A stretch of DNA of 64,000 nt from Faecalibacterium prausnitzii (GTDB taxonomy: Bacteria; Bacillota; Clostridia; Oscillospirales; Ruminococcaceae): positions 1 through 64,000 of the forward strand of contig NZ_PRLD01000002.1 in the NCBI RefSeq assembly GCF_003287405.1. The letters run 5' to 3'. Numbering within the stretch: position 1 is the first letter of the stretch; each line of letters opens with the position of its first letter. Below the pieces are notes generated by a model that searched no databases, had not been told where the DNA came from, and saw only the letters and a list, made by a program, of their open reading frames with translations. Below are positions 49,301-58,086 of this stretch, one piece after another. Made by a program: the position numbers and the translations under genes.

Positions 49301-49642
49301 ATGAATATCCAGATCTTTGGCACGAGCAAGTGCTTTGATACCAAAAAGGCGCAGCGCTATTTCAAGGAGCGCGGCATCAAGTTTCAGATGATCGACCTGA
49401 AGGAAAAGGGCATGAGCCGGGGCGAGTTTGATAACGTGGCGCGTGCCTTGGGCGGCTGGGAAGCGCTGGTTGACCCGGCAGCAAAGGACAAGCAGACCCT
49501 TGCGCTGCTGGACGCGCTGGTGGACTGGCAGAAGGAGGACAAGCTGTTTGAAAACCAGCAGCTGTTCAAGACCCCCATCGTGCGCAACGGACGCAAGGCC
49601 ACCGTGGGCTACCAGCCCGAGATATGGAAGGACTGGGAATAA
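49301..49642 (+). CDS. ArsC/Spx-family thioredoxin-like protein
   Basis: 113 residues. MNIQIFGTSKCFDTKKAQRY, then FQMIDLKEKGMSRGEFDNVA and FKTPIVRNGRKATVGYQPE, match the ArsC family (Spx/MgsR/YffB). Only one cysteine (TSKCFD) is in the active-site loop; Spx-type redox-switch proteins have CxxC. It could be an arsenate-reductase-like or glutaredoxin-like thiol enzyme. Start ATG behind AGGAGG. It is divergent from the ferredoxin gene. Confidence 0.88.
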   Translation: MNIQIFGTSKCFDTKKAQRYFKERGIKFQMIDLKEKGMSRGEFDNVARALGGWEALVDPAAKDKQTLALLDALVDWQKEDKLFENQQLFKTPIVRNGRKATVGYQPEIWKDWE

Positions 49643-49744
49643 AAAGCCTGCTTTCACAAAAAAACCACCGGTATAGGTTTTGCACTCTGCGGCCGGATGT
49701 GGTATACTGTTAGGCAGACAAAAAACTTTGGGAGACTCAGACCA

Positions 49745-50653
49745 ATGAAAAATACGATCACCCCGGAAGAACACGCCCGGATCAAGCGCCGCCGCTGGCG
49801 GCAGACCTTGGGTCTGCTGATCACGGTGCTGGTGCTCATCGGGTTTATCACGGTGCTGCGGGCCGGTGTGGGCCTTGTGGCAAACCTCTTTGACGATACT
49901 GCACAAAAACAGGAATACGAGGACAAGCTGGAGGGTCTGGTATTGTTCGACCCCATGCCCTTTGACGGCATTGAGAACATCGACGACCTGACCCTGCGGG
50001 AAGCAGCCGTATGGGGCTGTGTGTACAGCATTCAGGAGACACAGGGCGGTTTTGACAACTATAACACCGACCCCGAGACCGAGCAGCTGCTGCTGCCCTC
50101 GGTGGAGGTGGACGCCTATCTGGCAAAGCTGCTGGGCCCCGGCTTTAAGCTGACCCACCGCAGCTTTGACATGGAGGATATGACCGTCGAGTTTGACGAG
50201 ACCACCCAGTGCTACAAGATCCCCATCACCGGTACGGTGGGCTACTACCGCGCCACCGTGGTCAAGCTGTTCAAGCGCAGCGGCAAGCTGCACGTTACCG
50301 TGGGCTATATCCCCACCGCCAGCGCGGACGACAGCATCATCAACCCCTCCTCGGACACCCCCACCAAGTATATGGATTACCTGTTCGAGCGCCAGAGCGG
50401 CAGCTGGTATCTGACCGGCCTGACCGAGAGCGAGACCAAGCCCGAAAGCGCCGCAAGTTCCGCTGCTGCGCAGCCGGAGCCTATGGCGGAAAGCGATGTG
50501 CAGGACGCCATTCTGGCCACTGCCGGAGATTCCGCTGCGGCAGATTCGGCTGCTGTCTCGGCTGTGCAGCCGGAAGCACAGGCAGAAGCGGGTGCAGACA
50601 GCGCCGTGGCAGAAGCCCCCGCCGCTGAGGATGCCGCCAGCACCGCAGCGTAA
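49745..50653 (+). CDS. Single-pass membrane protein with extracellular domain and low-complexity tail
   Basis: 302 residues. A basic cytoplasmic start (EEHARIKRRRWRQ) precedes one membrane segment, LGLLITVLVLIGFITVLRAG (about residues 20-40). An extracellular domain of about 180 residues follows, including YKIPITGTVGYYRATVVKLF. The last 65 residues are Ala/Glu/Ser-rich repeats (SAADSAAVSA and similar). ATG 49745 follows GGGAGA. No recognised domain; the C-terminal low-complexity tail may span the cell wall. Confidence 0.75.
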   Translation: MKNTITPEEHARIKRRRWRQTLGLLITVLVLIGFITVLRAGVGLVANLFDDTAQKQEYEDKLEGLVLFDPMPFDGIENIDDLTLREAAVWGCVYSIQETQGGFDNYNTDPETEQLLLPSVEVDAYLAKLLGPGFKLTHRSFDMEDMTVEFDETTQCYKIPITGTVGYYRATVVKLFKRSGKLHVTVGYIPTASADDSIINPSSDTPTKYMDYLFERQSGSWYLTGLTESETKPESAASSAAAQPEPMAESDVQDAILATAGDSAAADSAAVSAVQPEAQAEAGADSAVAEAPAAEDAASTAA

Positions 50654-50664
50654 AATGTAAATGG

Positions 50665-50706
50665 AAACACCCGACTGTGAGTTTGCTTTCACAGTCGGGT
50701 GTTTTT
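50665..50706 (+). terminator. Rho-independent terminator
   Basis: AAACACCCGACTGTGA pairs with TCACAGTCGGGTGTTT and runs into TTTT. Confidence 0.9.
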
Positions 50707-50740
50707 GGTATAATAGAAATCGTTGTAAAGAGTAACGGGT

Positions 50741-50882
50741 TCGCCCTCTCAGTCAAAGCCTAGCAGCTTTGACAGCTCCCCCAAAGTGGGAGCCCTTGGC
50801 AGTCCACGCAAAGTTCATCTCTTTGCCAAGGCCTCTCCCTTTGGGAGAGGTGGCACGGCGTAAGCCGTGACGGAGAGGGCGA
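50741..50882. mobile_element. MITE-like palindromic repeat element
   Basis: 142 bp bounded by terminal inverted repeats TCGCCCTCTCAGTCA (50741-50755) and the complement of TCGCCCTCTCCGTCA (50868-50882), 14 of 15 matching. The inside is a chain of hairpins: AAAGC...GCTTT, GCTCCC...GGGAGC, CTTGGC...GCCAAG, CCTCTCCC-TTT-GGGAGAGG and CACGGC-GTAA-GCCGTG. No ORF. It resembles repeats I recall as abundant in Faecalibacterium-type genomes. Confidence 0.8.
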
Positions 50883-50925
50883 GGTTGCTGACCGCGTATG
50901 AGAAGGTGCTTTATAGTAGTTGGTG

Positions 50926-51927
50926 TTATTTCAAGTCAAACCTTACCACTACCAGCCGATACCACAGGTAGGGAACCATGTTCCATATCATCCACAGTTC
51001 CATCAGGATATAATTGGGCAGGTCTTTCAGGCGGAAGGGGCGCTTGCCCAGCTTGCCCGCTTTGAGCAGGGCAAAGGCCTCGTGCATTCCCTTGTCCCAA
51101 GCCTCGCCAAAGCCCTGCTTGTGGAACTTGTAGCACTTGAGCAGATAGCCCAGCGCCAGCGGGATAAAGTTGAGCACCAGCATCAGCAGCGGCTCGTTTT
51201 TGAGCGGCAGCAGAATGCTGTTGCGGCCGCTCTGCTGGCTTTTAAAGGCGTTGTATTTGACAGCGCCGGTGCTGGCACCGCAGATATGGTAGCACTTGGC
51301 GGCGGGGCAGAGCACATTTTTGTAGCCGGCATTGTTGGCGCGCCAGCTCAGGTCTACGTCCTCAAAGTAGGCAAAAAAGTTTTCGTCAAAGCCGCCGATC
51401 TCGTCCAGAATGCTTTTGCGGTACAGCGCTGCGCCGCCGCAGGCCGAGAAGATACGCTTTTGCTTGGTGTAGCGGCTGACGCGGCGGCCATCGCCGGTCT
51501 TGCAGGCAAAGCCCATCCATGTTACATAGTCCCCGGCATCATCGGCCAGTTTCCGCTCAAAGTGACGGATCATCAGGCTTTGCACCGCAAAGATCTTCGG
51601 GTCGGCATCGGCGGTGCGCAAAAGCTCGGTCAGCCACTGCGGCTCGGCAAAGGCGTCGTTGTTGAACAGCACCACATATTTGCTCTGCGTCCGGGCAATG
51701 CCCTGATTCACTGCGTAGGAAAAGCCGGTATTGCGTCCGTTTTCAATCAGGGTAAAGTTGGGACGGGTGCAGTAGCTGCGGGCTTGTTCCAGACTTTCGT
51801 CGGTGGAACCGTTGTCCACCACGATCAGGTCAAAATCCTGCTCGGTCTGGGCGTAGATGGACTCGATGGAGTCCTTCAGCCAGCCCTTGCCGTTGATATT
51901 GGGGATAACGATGGTTGCTTTGCTCAT
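50926..51927 (-). CDS. Glycosyltransferase family 2
   Basis: 333 residues. The GT-A N-terminal motif is ATIVIPNINGKGWLKDSIES, then FDLIVVDNGSTDESLEQ. The DxD-like metal site is within VVLFNNDAF, and AYFEDVDLSWRANNAGYKN is the ED-x-D/W catalytic-base region seen in rhamnosyltransferase-like GT2s. C-terminal hydrophobic stretches (LLMLVLNFIPLALGYLL) suggest membrane association. It is well separated from the polysaccharide operon, so it likely acts on a different wall glycan. ATG 51927 is preceded by AGGAGAA. Confidence 0.9.
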   Translation of the reverse strand: MSKATIVIPNINGKGWLKDSIESIYAQTEQDFDLIVVDNGSTDESLEQARSYCTRPNFTLIENGRNTGFSYAVNQGIARTQSKYVVLFNNDAFAEPQWLTELLRTADADPKIFAVQSLMIRHFERKLADDAGDYVTWMGFACKTGDGRRVSRYTKQKRIFSACGGAALYRKSILDEIGGFDENFFAYFEDVDLSWRANNAGYKNVLCPAAKCYHICGASTGAVKYNAFKSQQSGRNSILLPLKNEPLLMLVLNFIPLALGYLLKCYKFHKQGFGEAWDKGMHEAFALLKAGKLGKRPFRLKDLPNYILMELWMIWNMVPYLWYRLVVVRFDLK

Positions 51928-52029
51928 AAGTTTTTCTCCTGCGGATGTACAGATCCAAGGGGTATTATAGCATAACCCCCCGCAAAAAGAAACGGGCAAA
52001 TGCTGCGCCCGGGGAAGCTTGCCCTTTGC

Positions 52030-52962
52030 TCAGCAGAAGCGGATGCGGTACTCCCGGGGGGTGCAGTGCTTGATCTCCCGGAAGGTCTTGATAAAGTAGC
52101 TTGCGTCCGAAAAACCGCATTCCAGCCCCACCTCGCCGGTCTTGAGCCGGGTGGAGCGCAGCAGCTCGGCGGCTTTTTCCACCCGGAACTGCTTGACGTA
52201 CTGGATGGGCGTGATGCCCAGAAACTGCCGGAAACTGCGCAGACAGGCACTTTCGCTCAGGGCTACGCATCCGGCCAGCTTTTCCACGGTCAGTTCCTCG
52301 GCGTAGTGCTCCTCTACATAGCGCAGCATCTGTTTCATCCGCTCCGAGGCGATCTGTTCCTGCTCCGATACCTTCACCTTGCCGCTGACGCATTGGGTAA
52401 TGAGCAGCCGCAGGGCGGCGGTAAGGTGGTACCGCACCCGGTTCTCGTAGTCAAAGGGCTCGTCCGCCACGCCTTTCCACGCCTCCCGCAGGCAGAGCAG
52501 CACCTGCCGCTGCCATGGCACGGCCTCGTCCAGCAAAAAGAAGGGCGGCGTGCCCGGCTGCAAAAGCGGGCGGATGAGTTTTTGCCAGAACACGGTGTCC
52601 ATGCCGCCGACAAGCCTGGGCTGAAATACACCGGAGTGCAGCAGCGCCCTGCCCTCGGCAGGCTCTACCGCGTGCAGCGCACCGGAGTTGATAAACACGC
52701 CCTGCCCGGTCTGCAGAGTCAGGCGGGTCTTGTTCACATCCACATGAATGGGTCCCAGCGCCGCCAGAATAAACTCAAATTCCTCGTGCCAGTGCCACGC
52801 CACCGAGTAGCAGGAAAGATCTTCGGCGTAGCAGGCAATGGGGAACAACGGGCTGCCGTGCTGGGTCTGCTCCCGCCCGGCGGCATCGGCCACCACGGCA
52901 GTAGCACTGGAAAGCCCCACCCGGCCGCTGGTATAAGAGGCACAGCTTGTCTGATATGCCAT
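52030..52962 (-). CDS. AraC-family transcriptional regulator
   Basis: 310 residues. An N-terminal cupin-like sensing domain (YSVAWHWHEEFEFILAALG ... GQGVFINSGALHAVEP) is followed by the double HTH: LTVEKLAGCVALSESACLRS then FRQFLGITPIQYVKQFRV and LKTGEVGLECGFSDASYFIK. Regulators of this type usually respond to sugars or related compounds. ATG 52962 is chosen because AAGGAA lies 9 nt upstream. No adjacent metabolic operon shows the target. Confidence 0.92.
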   Translation of the reverse strand: MAYQTSCASYTSGRVGLSSATAVVADAAGREQTQHGSPLFPIACYAEDLSCYSVAWHWHEEFEFILAALGPIHVDVNKTRLTLQTGQGVFINSGALHAVEPAEGRALLHSGVFQPRLVGGMDTVFWQKLIRPLLQPGTPPFFLLDEAVPWQRQVLLCLREAWKGVADEPFDYENRVRYHLTAALRLLITQCVSGKVKVSEQEQIASERMKQMLRYVEEHYAEELTVEKLAGCVALSESACLRSFRQFLGITPIQYVKQFRVEKAAELLRSTRLKTGEVGLECGFSDASYFIKTFREIKHCTPREYRIRFC

Positions 52963-53231
52963 ATTCACCAATTCCTTTCCGCAATACTTTGAATGTTTTT
53001 TGTCAATGCCGATTTTGTTGCATATACTATGCGGTTTTGTTCTATGATTCAAGATTGTTTTGTGGTATTATCCTATCAGAGCTTCCAAGCTCAGTATAGC
53101 ACCAAGGCAGCGGGAACGCAAGCTGTGCAAGCATTCCCATGCCGGGCAAAACCGCTATCCTCCCGCCGTCTGACGGAGTTACAGCCGGACGGCAAGTGTA
53201 ATATAAACCATTTTATCAAGGAGGTATTCCT

Positions 53232-53486
53232 ATGCTTCGTATCGAGTATTTTGATAAGGAACGTTTCATGCGCCAGCTTTCTGCCAGCCACGGCAGCGTG
53301 CTGCTGCATCTGGACAACGGCAAGACCTGCGACCTGAAGCAGGACGCTACCGCACGCTCCATGCTGCAGATGATGGACACTGCCCCCAAAAAGGGCTTTG
53401 ACCTCACCGTGACCGACCCCGCCGACGTGACCGGCTTCCTGCGCTATATGCTGGAGGCAGGCCGAACCGAGCGCGTGGCCGGCTGA
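53232..53486 (+). CDS. Small hypothetical protein
   Basis: 84 residues, starting MLRIEYFDKERFMRQLSAS behind AAGGAGG, with a mixed beta-helix composition (VLLHLDNGKTCDLKQDATAR) and a C-terminal helix. No recognisable motif or membrane segment. The ribosome site and codon use support it as real. Confidence 0.65.
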   Translation: MLRIEYFDKERFMRQLSASHGSVLLHLDNGKTCDLKQDATARSMLQMMDTAPKKGFDLTVTDPADVTGFLRYMLEAGRTERVAG

Positions 53487-53525
53487 GTAATGCCAATCTC
53501 TTATCCCAATAAGTGTCACAACTAA

Positions 53526-53575
53526 GGCAAAGCGCCCGCTCCGGTCAAAGCCGGGGCGGGCGCTTTGCCTGTTTT
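53526..53575 (+). terminator. Terminator-like hairpin
   Basis: GGCAAAGCGCCCGC pairs perfectly with GCGGGCGCTTTGCC around a 16-nt loop that is itself GC-rich (CCGG/CCGG), followed by TGTTTT. Confidence 0.8.
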
Positions 53576-53647
53576 ACCGGAAAGCTTGCGCAGGCGGGCG
53601 GTCTGTGGTAAGCTGAAAGCAGAAAAAACAAGATGGAGGGAACGACT

Positions 53648-54286
53648 ATGAACCTGAAGGAAGCATTCCGCTACCAGAACAAGCTCCAGTCCCTGCTGGA
53701 CGAGGCGCAGGGCATTCTGGATTGCGATGCCAACGTGACCAAGGTGGCCAACACCTATCTGCGCCATAAGGTGATGCCCGAGGCTGAGGACGAGACCGTT
53801 ATGGACGTAGCACAGACCGAATATGCGGAGCAGATCACCGACATTGCCCGGTTCATGCTCTATCTGCTGGAGGAAAAAAGCCGCCTGTTTGCCGCCATCC
53901 GCAAGGCAAAGGATGCACTGGACATGGATATGGACAGCGAGGTCAGCCTGAATGCCGCGCGCCAGAGCATCGCCCGCACCTTCAAGCGGATGAACGACCT
54001 GCGCAGCTCCGAGCAGCTGCTCTCCGGCGGGGGCACCGGCTACCGCTTCAACGCCGAGGGCAACCAGATCTCCTACTGCTGCGATGTGAAGCGGGTGACC
54101 ACCATCAACTACGACCGCAAGGTCATCCATGCCGCGCTGAGCAAGCTGAACCGGCAGGCAGACGAGACCTCCAACCGGCTGGACCTCTGCCTTGTGACCT
54201 CCAAGGTGGACTACACTGTCCCCTTTGATGTAAATGCCAGCTTTGCCGAAGCCTTTGAGATCTATCTGGAAAACGCCAAAAACTAA
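53648..54286 (+). CDS. Helical protein of unknown function (DUF6847-like)
   Basis: 212 residues, mainly helical: KEAFRYQNKLQSLLDEAQGI and ADETSNRLDLCLVTSKVDY are conserved-looking. ATG 53648 is behind GGAGGG. It has no membrane segment or signal and is rich in Asp/Glu. I recall similar hypothetical proteins in Clostridia; the role may be structural or regulatory. Confidence 0.65.
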   Translation: MNLKEAFRYQNKLQSLLDEAQGILDCDANVTKVANTYLRHKVMPEAEDETVMDVAQTEYAEQITDIARFMLYLLEEKSRLFAAIRKAKDALDMDMDSEVSLNAARQSIARTFKRMNDLRSSEQLLSGGGTGYRFNAEGNQISYCCDVKRVTTINYDRKVIHAALSKLNRQADETSNRLDLCLVTSKVDYTVPFDVNASFAEAFEIYLENAKN

Positions 54287-54296
54287 ATGAACGTTC

Positions 54297-54675
54297 CACC
54301 GGCTATTTTGGGTGCGGCAAGCGCCGGGCGCGCGGCTGCCGGTTCAGGTGCAGATGAACTATAACGCTGCACATTTCCGCAAGGAAGCTTCGGTACGGCT
54401 CACCTTACGAGCCAGCTATTATGAAAAAATCTTGCGTTCGGCTTTTCCGCCACCGCCAGACGCTTTTTCGCCGAAACCGTCCCTTGCTCCTTCCCGCATT
54501 CCTGCTTTTGTGCTTACGTCTCCATGGGCAGGCAGGCAAGCCACCCTTCATGAATTTGCCCGCAGACTGCTGCGGGCACACACTTTCTGCGTGCCGGGTG
54601 GGCGCTCTGCGCCCCTTTGCACGCGGAGTAAAATGGCAGCCGCCCCTGCGCTTGCCGTATCCAAAATAGCCGGTG
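54297..54675. mobile_element. MITE-like element with long terminal inverted repeats
   Basis: The left end begins CACCGGCTATTTTGGGTGCG and the right end, read on the minus strand, CACCGGCTATTTTGGATACG. The match continues through CGGCAAGCGC and, with a small gap, to GGCTGCC, about 44 bp in all. Between them are 290 bp with no credible ORF. It fills the 416-bp gap before the next gene. No clear target duplication was seen. Confidence 0.8.
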
Positions 54676-54702
54676 AAAAAACCAAAACCGAAGGGACGTA
54701 CT

Positions 54703-54858
54703 ATGAAAAAGTGCAACCTGTTTTATCTCGGTGGACTGCTGTTTTATCTTGCTGCGGCGCTGAACTTTATCACTGGCGAGGGTCACTCCACGGCGGTGGT
54801 GTGGCTCTGCCTTGGCTCCAGCTTTTTGTGTCTGGGGTATTCGCAGCAGAAAAAATAA
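54703..54858 (+). CDS. Small membrane protein
   Basis: 51 residues with two hydrophobic helices: FYLGGLLFYLAAALNFITG and TAVVWLCLGSSFLCLGY. The start follows GAAGGGACG. It sits just outside the right end of the MITE-like element, which may provide its promoter. The function is unknown. Confidence 0.6.
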   Translation: MKKCNLFYLGGLLFYLAAALNFITGEGHSTAVVWLCLGSSFLCLGYSQQKK

Positions 54859-54967
54859 AGCAGCAGACTAGCCCCGGCGGGAAAAGCTGCCGGGGCTGCA
54901 ATTCTTTGCGGGGCTCGTTCGTATTCCAGACAGAACGACTGAATTTCGACAAAAACGAGGTATGATC

Positions 54968-55738
54968 ATGTCAACCAAAACGATCTATTCCACTGCCGCG
55001 ACCCGCTTTGACCTGAGCGCTGCGGCACTTCATATCCTTGCCATGGCGCTGATGCTGATGGACCACCTGTGGGCGACCCTGCTGCCTGCGCAGGAATGGC
55101 TGACCTGCGCGGGGCGGGTGGCGTTTCCCATCTTTGCCTTTATGGCGGTGGAGGGCTACTTCCACACCCACGACCTGAAAAAATACACCTTGCGTCTGCT
55201 GCTGTTTGCCCTGCTTTCAGAGATCCCCTTCGACCTGATGTACGGCGGCACATGGTTCTACCCGGTGCACCAGAACGTCATCTGGACGTTGCTTTTGGGC
55301 ATTCTGGGCGTCCATTTGATGGAAACCGTGCGCAAAAAGCAGAAAACATGGATGTACCTGCTGGTATCCGCCCTTGTGGTGGCGGCAGGCGCAGTGCTGG
55401 GCACGCTGGGCATGGTGGACTACTACGGCACCGGTGTGCTGACCGTGTTCATCTTTTACTTCTTCCATGGGCGCAAGTGGTGGTGCCTGCTGGGGCAGCT
55501 GGCGGCGCTGTACTGGGTCAACGTGGAACTGCTGGGCGGGCTTATGTACCCCATCCAGCTCTTCGGTATGGACTTTGAGCTTTGCCAGCAGGGGCTGGCG
55601 CTGCTGGCACTGGTGCCTATCTGGCTGTACCGCGGGCGGCAGGGCTACCACAGCAAGCCGTTCCAGTATGCCTGCTACGCCTTTTACCCTGTGCATATGC
55701 TGCTGTTGGTTCTGGTGCTGAACTTCGTGAACCGATAA
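54968..55738 (+). CDS. TraX family membrane protein
   Basis: 256 residues with about eight membrane helices. The N-terminal LHILAMALMLMDHLWATLLP, then WLTCAGRVAFPIFAFMAVEG and FALLSEIPFDLMYGG, match the TraX/acyltransferase-like family. E. coli TraX acetylates F-pilin; chromosomal Firmicutes homologues probably acylate another surface substrate. ATG 54968 is used because GAGG lies 7 nt upstream; the ATG at 54962 is too close to it. A terminator follows. Confidence 0.92.
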   Translation: MSTKTIYSTAATRFDLSAAALHILAMALMLMDHLWATLLPAQEWLTCAGRVAFPIFAFMAVEGYFHTHDLKKYTLRLLLFALLSEIPFDLMYGGTWFYPVHQNVIWTLLLGILGVHLMETVRKKQKTWMYLLVSALVVAAGAVLGTLGMVDYYGTGVLTVFIFYFFHGRKWWCLLGQLAALYWVNVELLGGLMYPIQLFGMDFELCQQGLALLALVPIWLYRGRQGYHSKPFQYACYAFYPVHMLLLVLVLNFVNR

Positions 55739-55747
55739 GATATTAGG

Positions 55748-55790
55748 AAACGGGTCAGAAACCCCCACAGGTGTTTCTGACCCGTTTTTT
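55748..55790 (+). terminator. Rho-independent terminator
   Basis: AAACGGGTCAGAAAC pairs with GTTTCTGACCCGTTT and is followed by TTT. Confidence 0.9.
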
Positions 55791-55871
55791 AGTCTTTTGC
55801 CGGGGGTGCTTTCCTATAAACGCAAAGCATGGTATACTGAAGGCGGAAAACAAAAGCTTGGAGGAGCAACA

Positions 55872-56729
55872 ATGACAAACAAGAAGCTGAACTACCCCGC
55901 AATCGCCAAGGAGACGGCTATCCTGACCGGAGCTATCGCTATCATTGCGGCGGCGGTCTATTTTTTTCTGGCACCCAGCCATACATCCGTCAGCAGTATT
56001 TCCGGCCTTGGCATCGTGCTTTCTAATTTTGTGCCGCTGCCGCTTTCGGTCATTACTATGGTGCTGAATACCGTGCTGCTCATCATCGGTTTTTTCACCT
56101 GCGGCAGGGAGTTTGGCGCAAAAACCGTGTATACCAGCGTGATGCTGCCGGTATTTCTGGGGCTTTTTGAGCGGCTGTTCCCGGATTTTGGCTCCATGAC
56201 AGGCAGTCAGGAACTGGATGTGCTGTGTTATATTCTGGTGGTCAGCGTGGGTCTGAGCATCCTGTTCAACCGCAACGCATCCTCAGGCGGGCTGGATATC
56301 GTGGCAAAGATCATGAATAAGTATCTGCACATGGAACTGGGCAAGGCTATGTCCCTTTCGGGCATGTGCGTGGCACTTTCCGCTGCCCTTGTCTACGATA
56401 AAAAGACCGTGGTGCTGAGCATTCTTGGTACCTACTTCAATGGCATGGTGCTGGATCATTTCATCTTCGATAACAGCATCAAGCGCCGGGTGTGCATCAT
56501 TACCGAGAAGGAAGAGGCGCTGCGGCAGTTCATCATCAACGACCTGCACAGTGGTGCCACCATGTACGAGGCTATCGGTGCATACAACTTTGAAAAGCAC
56601 AACGAGATCATTACCATCGTGGACAAAAACGAGTATCAGAAGCTGATGAACTTCATCAACCGCGAGGACCCCAAGGCCTTTGTCACGATTTATAATGTAT
56701 CCAGTATGCACTATCAGCCCAAGCGCTGA
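55872..56729 (+). CDS. YitT family membrane protein with DUF2179 domain
   Basis: 285 residues. Five to six membrane helices (ILTGAIAIIAAAVYFFLAPS; LPLSVITMVLNTVLLIIGFF; LDVLCYILVVSVGLSILFNR) with the SSGGLDIVAKIMNKY motif of the YitT/DUF161 family. The C-terminal cytoplasmic DUF2179 (VCIITEKEEALRQFIINDLH ... ITIVDKNEYQKLMNFI) is the usual ligand-sensing end. The function is unknown; some members are linked to amino-acid or metal transport. ATG 55872 is behind GGAGGAGC. Confidence 0.92.
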   Translation: MTNKKLNYPAIAKETAILTGAIAIIAAAVYFFLAPSHTSVSSISGLGIVLSNFVPLPLSVITMVLNTVLLIIGFFTCGREFGAKTVYTSVMLPVFLGLFERLFPDFGSMTGSQELDVLCYILVVSVGLSILFNRNASSGGLDIVAKIMNKYLHMELGKAMSLSGMCVALSAALVYDKKTVVLSILGTYFNGMVLDHFIFDNSIKRRVCIITEKEEALRQFIINDLHSGATMYEAIGAYNFEKHNEIITIVDKNEYQKLMNFINREDPKAFVTIYNVSSMHYQPKR

Positions 56730-56824
56730 GCGGCACAGGGAAAGGATGCAAAAGCCGTGACCGGGGCTTTTCCGCAGCGGAAAACCGTGGTAAAATAAGA
56801 AAAAACGGAAAGGGAACGACAGCC

Positions 56825-57604
56825 ATGGACATCAGACTGGTTTGCAGCGACATTGACGGTACGCTGCTGCAATACGGTAAAAAGGAACTGGAGGGCGAGA
56901 TATTCGACCAGATCCGGGCGCTGCATCAGCGGAGGATCTGGTTCTGCCCGGCCTCCGGGCGGCAGTATACCAGCCTGCGCAAGCTCTTTGCACCGGTGGC
57001 GGACTGCTGCGTGTTTATCTGTGAAAACGGCGGCACTATTTTTCAGGAAGAACAGTGCATCGCCAAAAATCCCATGCCCCGGGCGCTGGCAGAGGAAATT
57101 GCCAACGATATGTGGACGCGCAGCGAGGGGCGGGGCGAGGTGATGCTCTCCGGCCAGAACACTGCCTACCTGATGGAGCGCGGCCTTGGGATGCTGCAGC
57201 GGGTGCAGTTTGTGGGCAACCACTACCAGATCATCCATAGCCCCGCCGAGGTGCCGGAGGACATCACCAAGGTGTCGGTGTACCTGCACGAGGGCGTGGA
57301 GAACTATGTGGAGCGCTTTGTGCCCCGCTGGAAACAGGCTAACTGCGCCGTGGCGGGCCCGTTCTGGATCGATACCACCTTTGCCAACAAGGGCATCGGG
57401 GTGCAGTGCGTGTGCAGCACCCTTGGCATCGACCCTGCACAGGTGATGGCCTTTGGCGATAACTACAATGACGAGACCATGCTGGACGTGGTGGGCGTGC
57501 CTTACATCATGGACAACGCCGCCGCCCCGCTGCGGGCAAAATACAAAAACCACACCCCCCGCCCGGAGGATGTGCTGGCGCAGCTGCTGGCACAGCAGCC
57601 GTAA
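56825..57604 (+). CDS. HAD-superfamily Cof-type phosphatase
   Basis: 259 residues. The nucleophile motif is VCSDIDGTLLQYG (DxD, about residues 7-13), the cap is class IIB, and the last motif is QVMAFGDNYNDETMLDVVG, followed by PYIMDNAAAPLRAKY. Cof-type HADs dephosphorylate sugar phosphates or flavin/pyridoxal phosphates. The substrate is not predictable. It lies immediately upstream of the MmcQ/YjbR gene. Confidence 0.93.
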   Translation: MDIRLVCSDIDGTLLQYGKKELEGEIFDQIRALHQRRIWFCPASGRQYTSLRKLFAPVADCCVFICENGGTIFQEEQCIAKNPMPRALAEEIANDMWTRSEGRGEVMLSGQNTAYLMERGLGMLQRVQFVGNHYQIIHSPAEVPEDITKVSVYLHEGVENYVERFVPRWKQANCAVAGPFWIDTTFANKGIGVQCVCSTLGIDPAQVMAFGDNYNDETMLDVVGVPYIMDNAAAPLRAKYKNHTPRPEDVLAQLLAQQP

Positions 57605-57617
57605 AGGGGGAGAACCC

Positions 57618-57995
57618 ATGGACCGCAAGGGCTTGGAACAGCTCATTTTTGATACTTACAGCGTAGAGCCGGACTATCCGTGGATGGACACCCCGGAGTC
57701 GGCGGTGTTCCGTCATGCGGCAAACCGCAAGTGGTTTGCGCTGGTCACCACCGTGCCCAGAAGCAAGCTGGGTCTGCCCGGACAGCAGCCGGTGGATATC
57801 GTGAACCTGAAATGTGACCCCATCCTCATCGGTTCTCTGCGGGCAGAGCCGGGCTTTTACCCGGCCTACCACATGAATAAGGAAAATTGGATCACCGCCG
57901 CGCTGGACGGCAGCGCCCCGGAGGATAAGCTCCGTCTGGTGCTGGACATGAGCTACAACGCCACCGCACCCAAGCTGCGCAAAAAGAAAGCTTGA
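57618..57995 (+). CDS. MmcQ/YjbR-family DNA-binding-like protein
   Basis: 125 residues. The family core is GLEQLIFDTYSVEPDYPW, then FRHAANRKWFALVTTVPRSK and the conserved end YPAYHMNKENWITAALDGS. YjbR proteins have a double-wing DNA-binding-like fold; the function is not known. ATG 57618 is behind GGGGGAG, 13 bp after the HAD gene stop. Confidence 0.88.
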   Translation: MDRKGLEQLIFDTYSVEPDYPWMDTPESAVFRHAANRKWFALVTTVPRSKLGLPGQQPVDIVNLKCDPILIGSLRAEPGFYPAYHMNKENWITAALDGSAPEDKLRLVLDMSYNATAPKLRKKKA

Positions 57996-58086
57996 CCGCA
58001 GCAAAATAAGGGCGGGCGCTGCAATTGCTGCCCGCTCTCATTCGTATTCAGGGTAAAGGGACTGCATTTTGCAAAAGGAGGAAGCT

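Noticed and set aside
54312-54965. 217-codon plus-strand frame
   Set aside because: It runs across the MITE-like repeat and the small membrane protein in another frame. Composition is erratic and no ribosome site precedes it.
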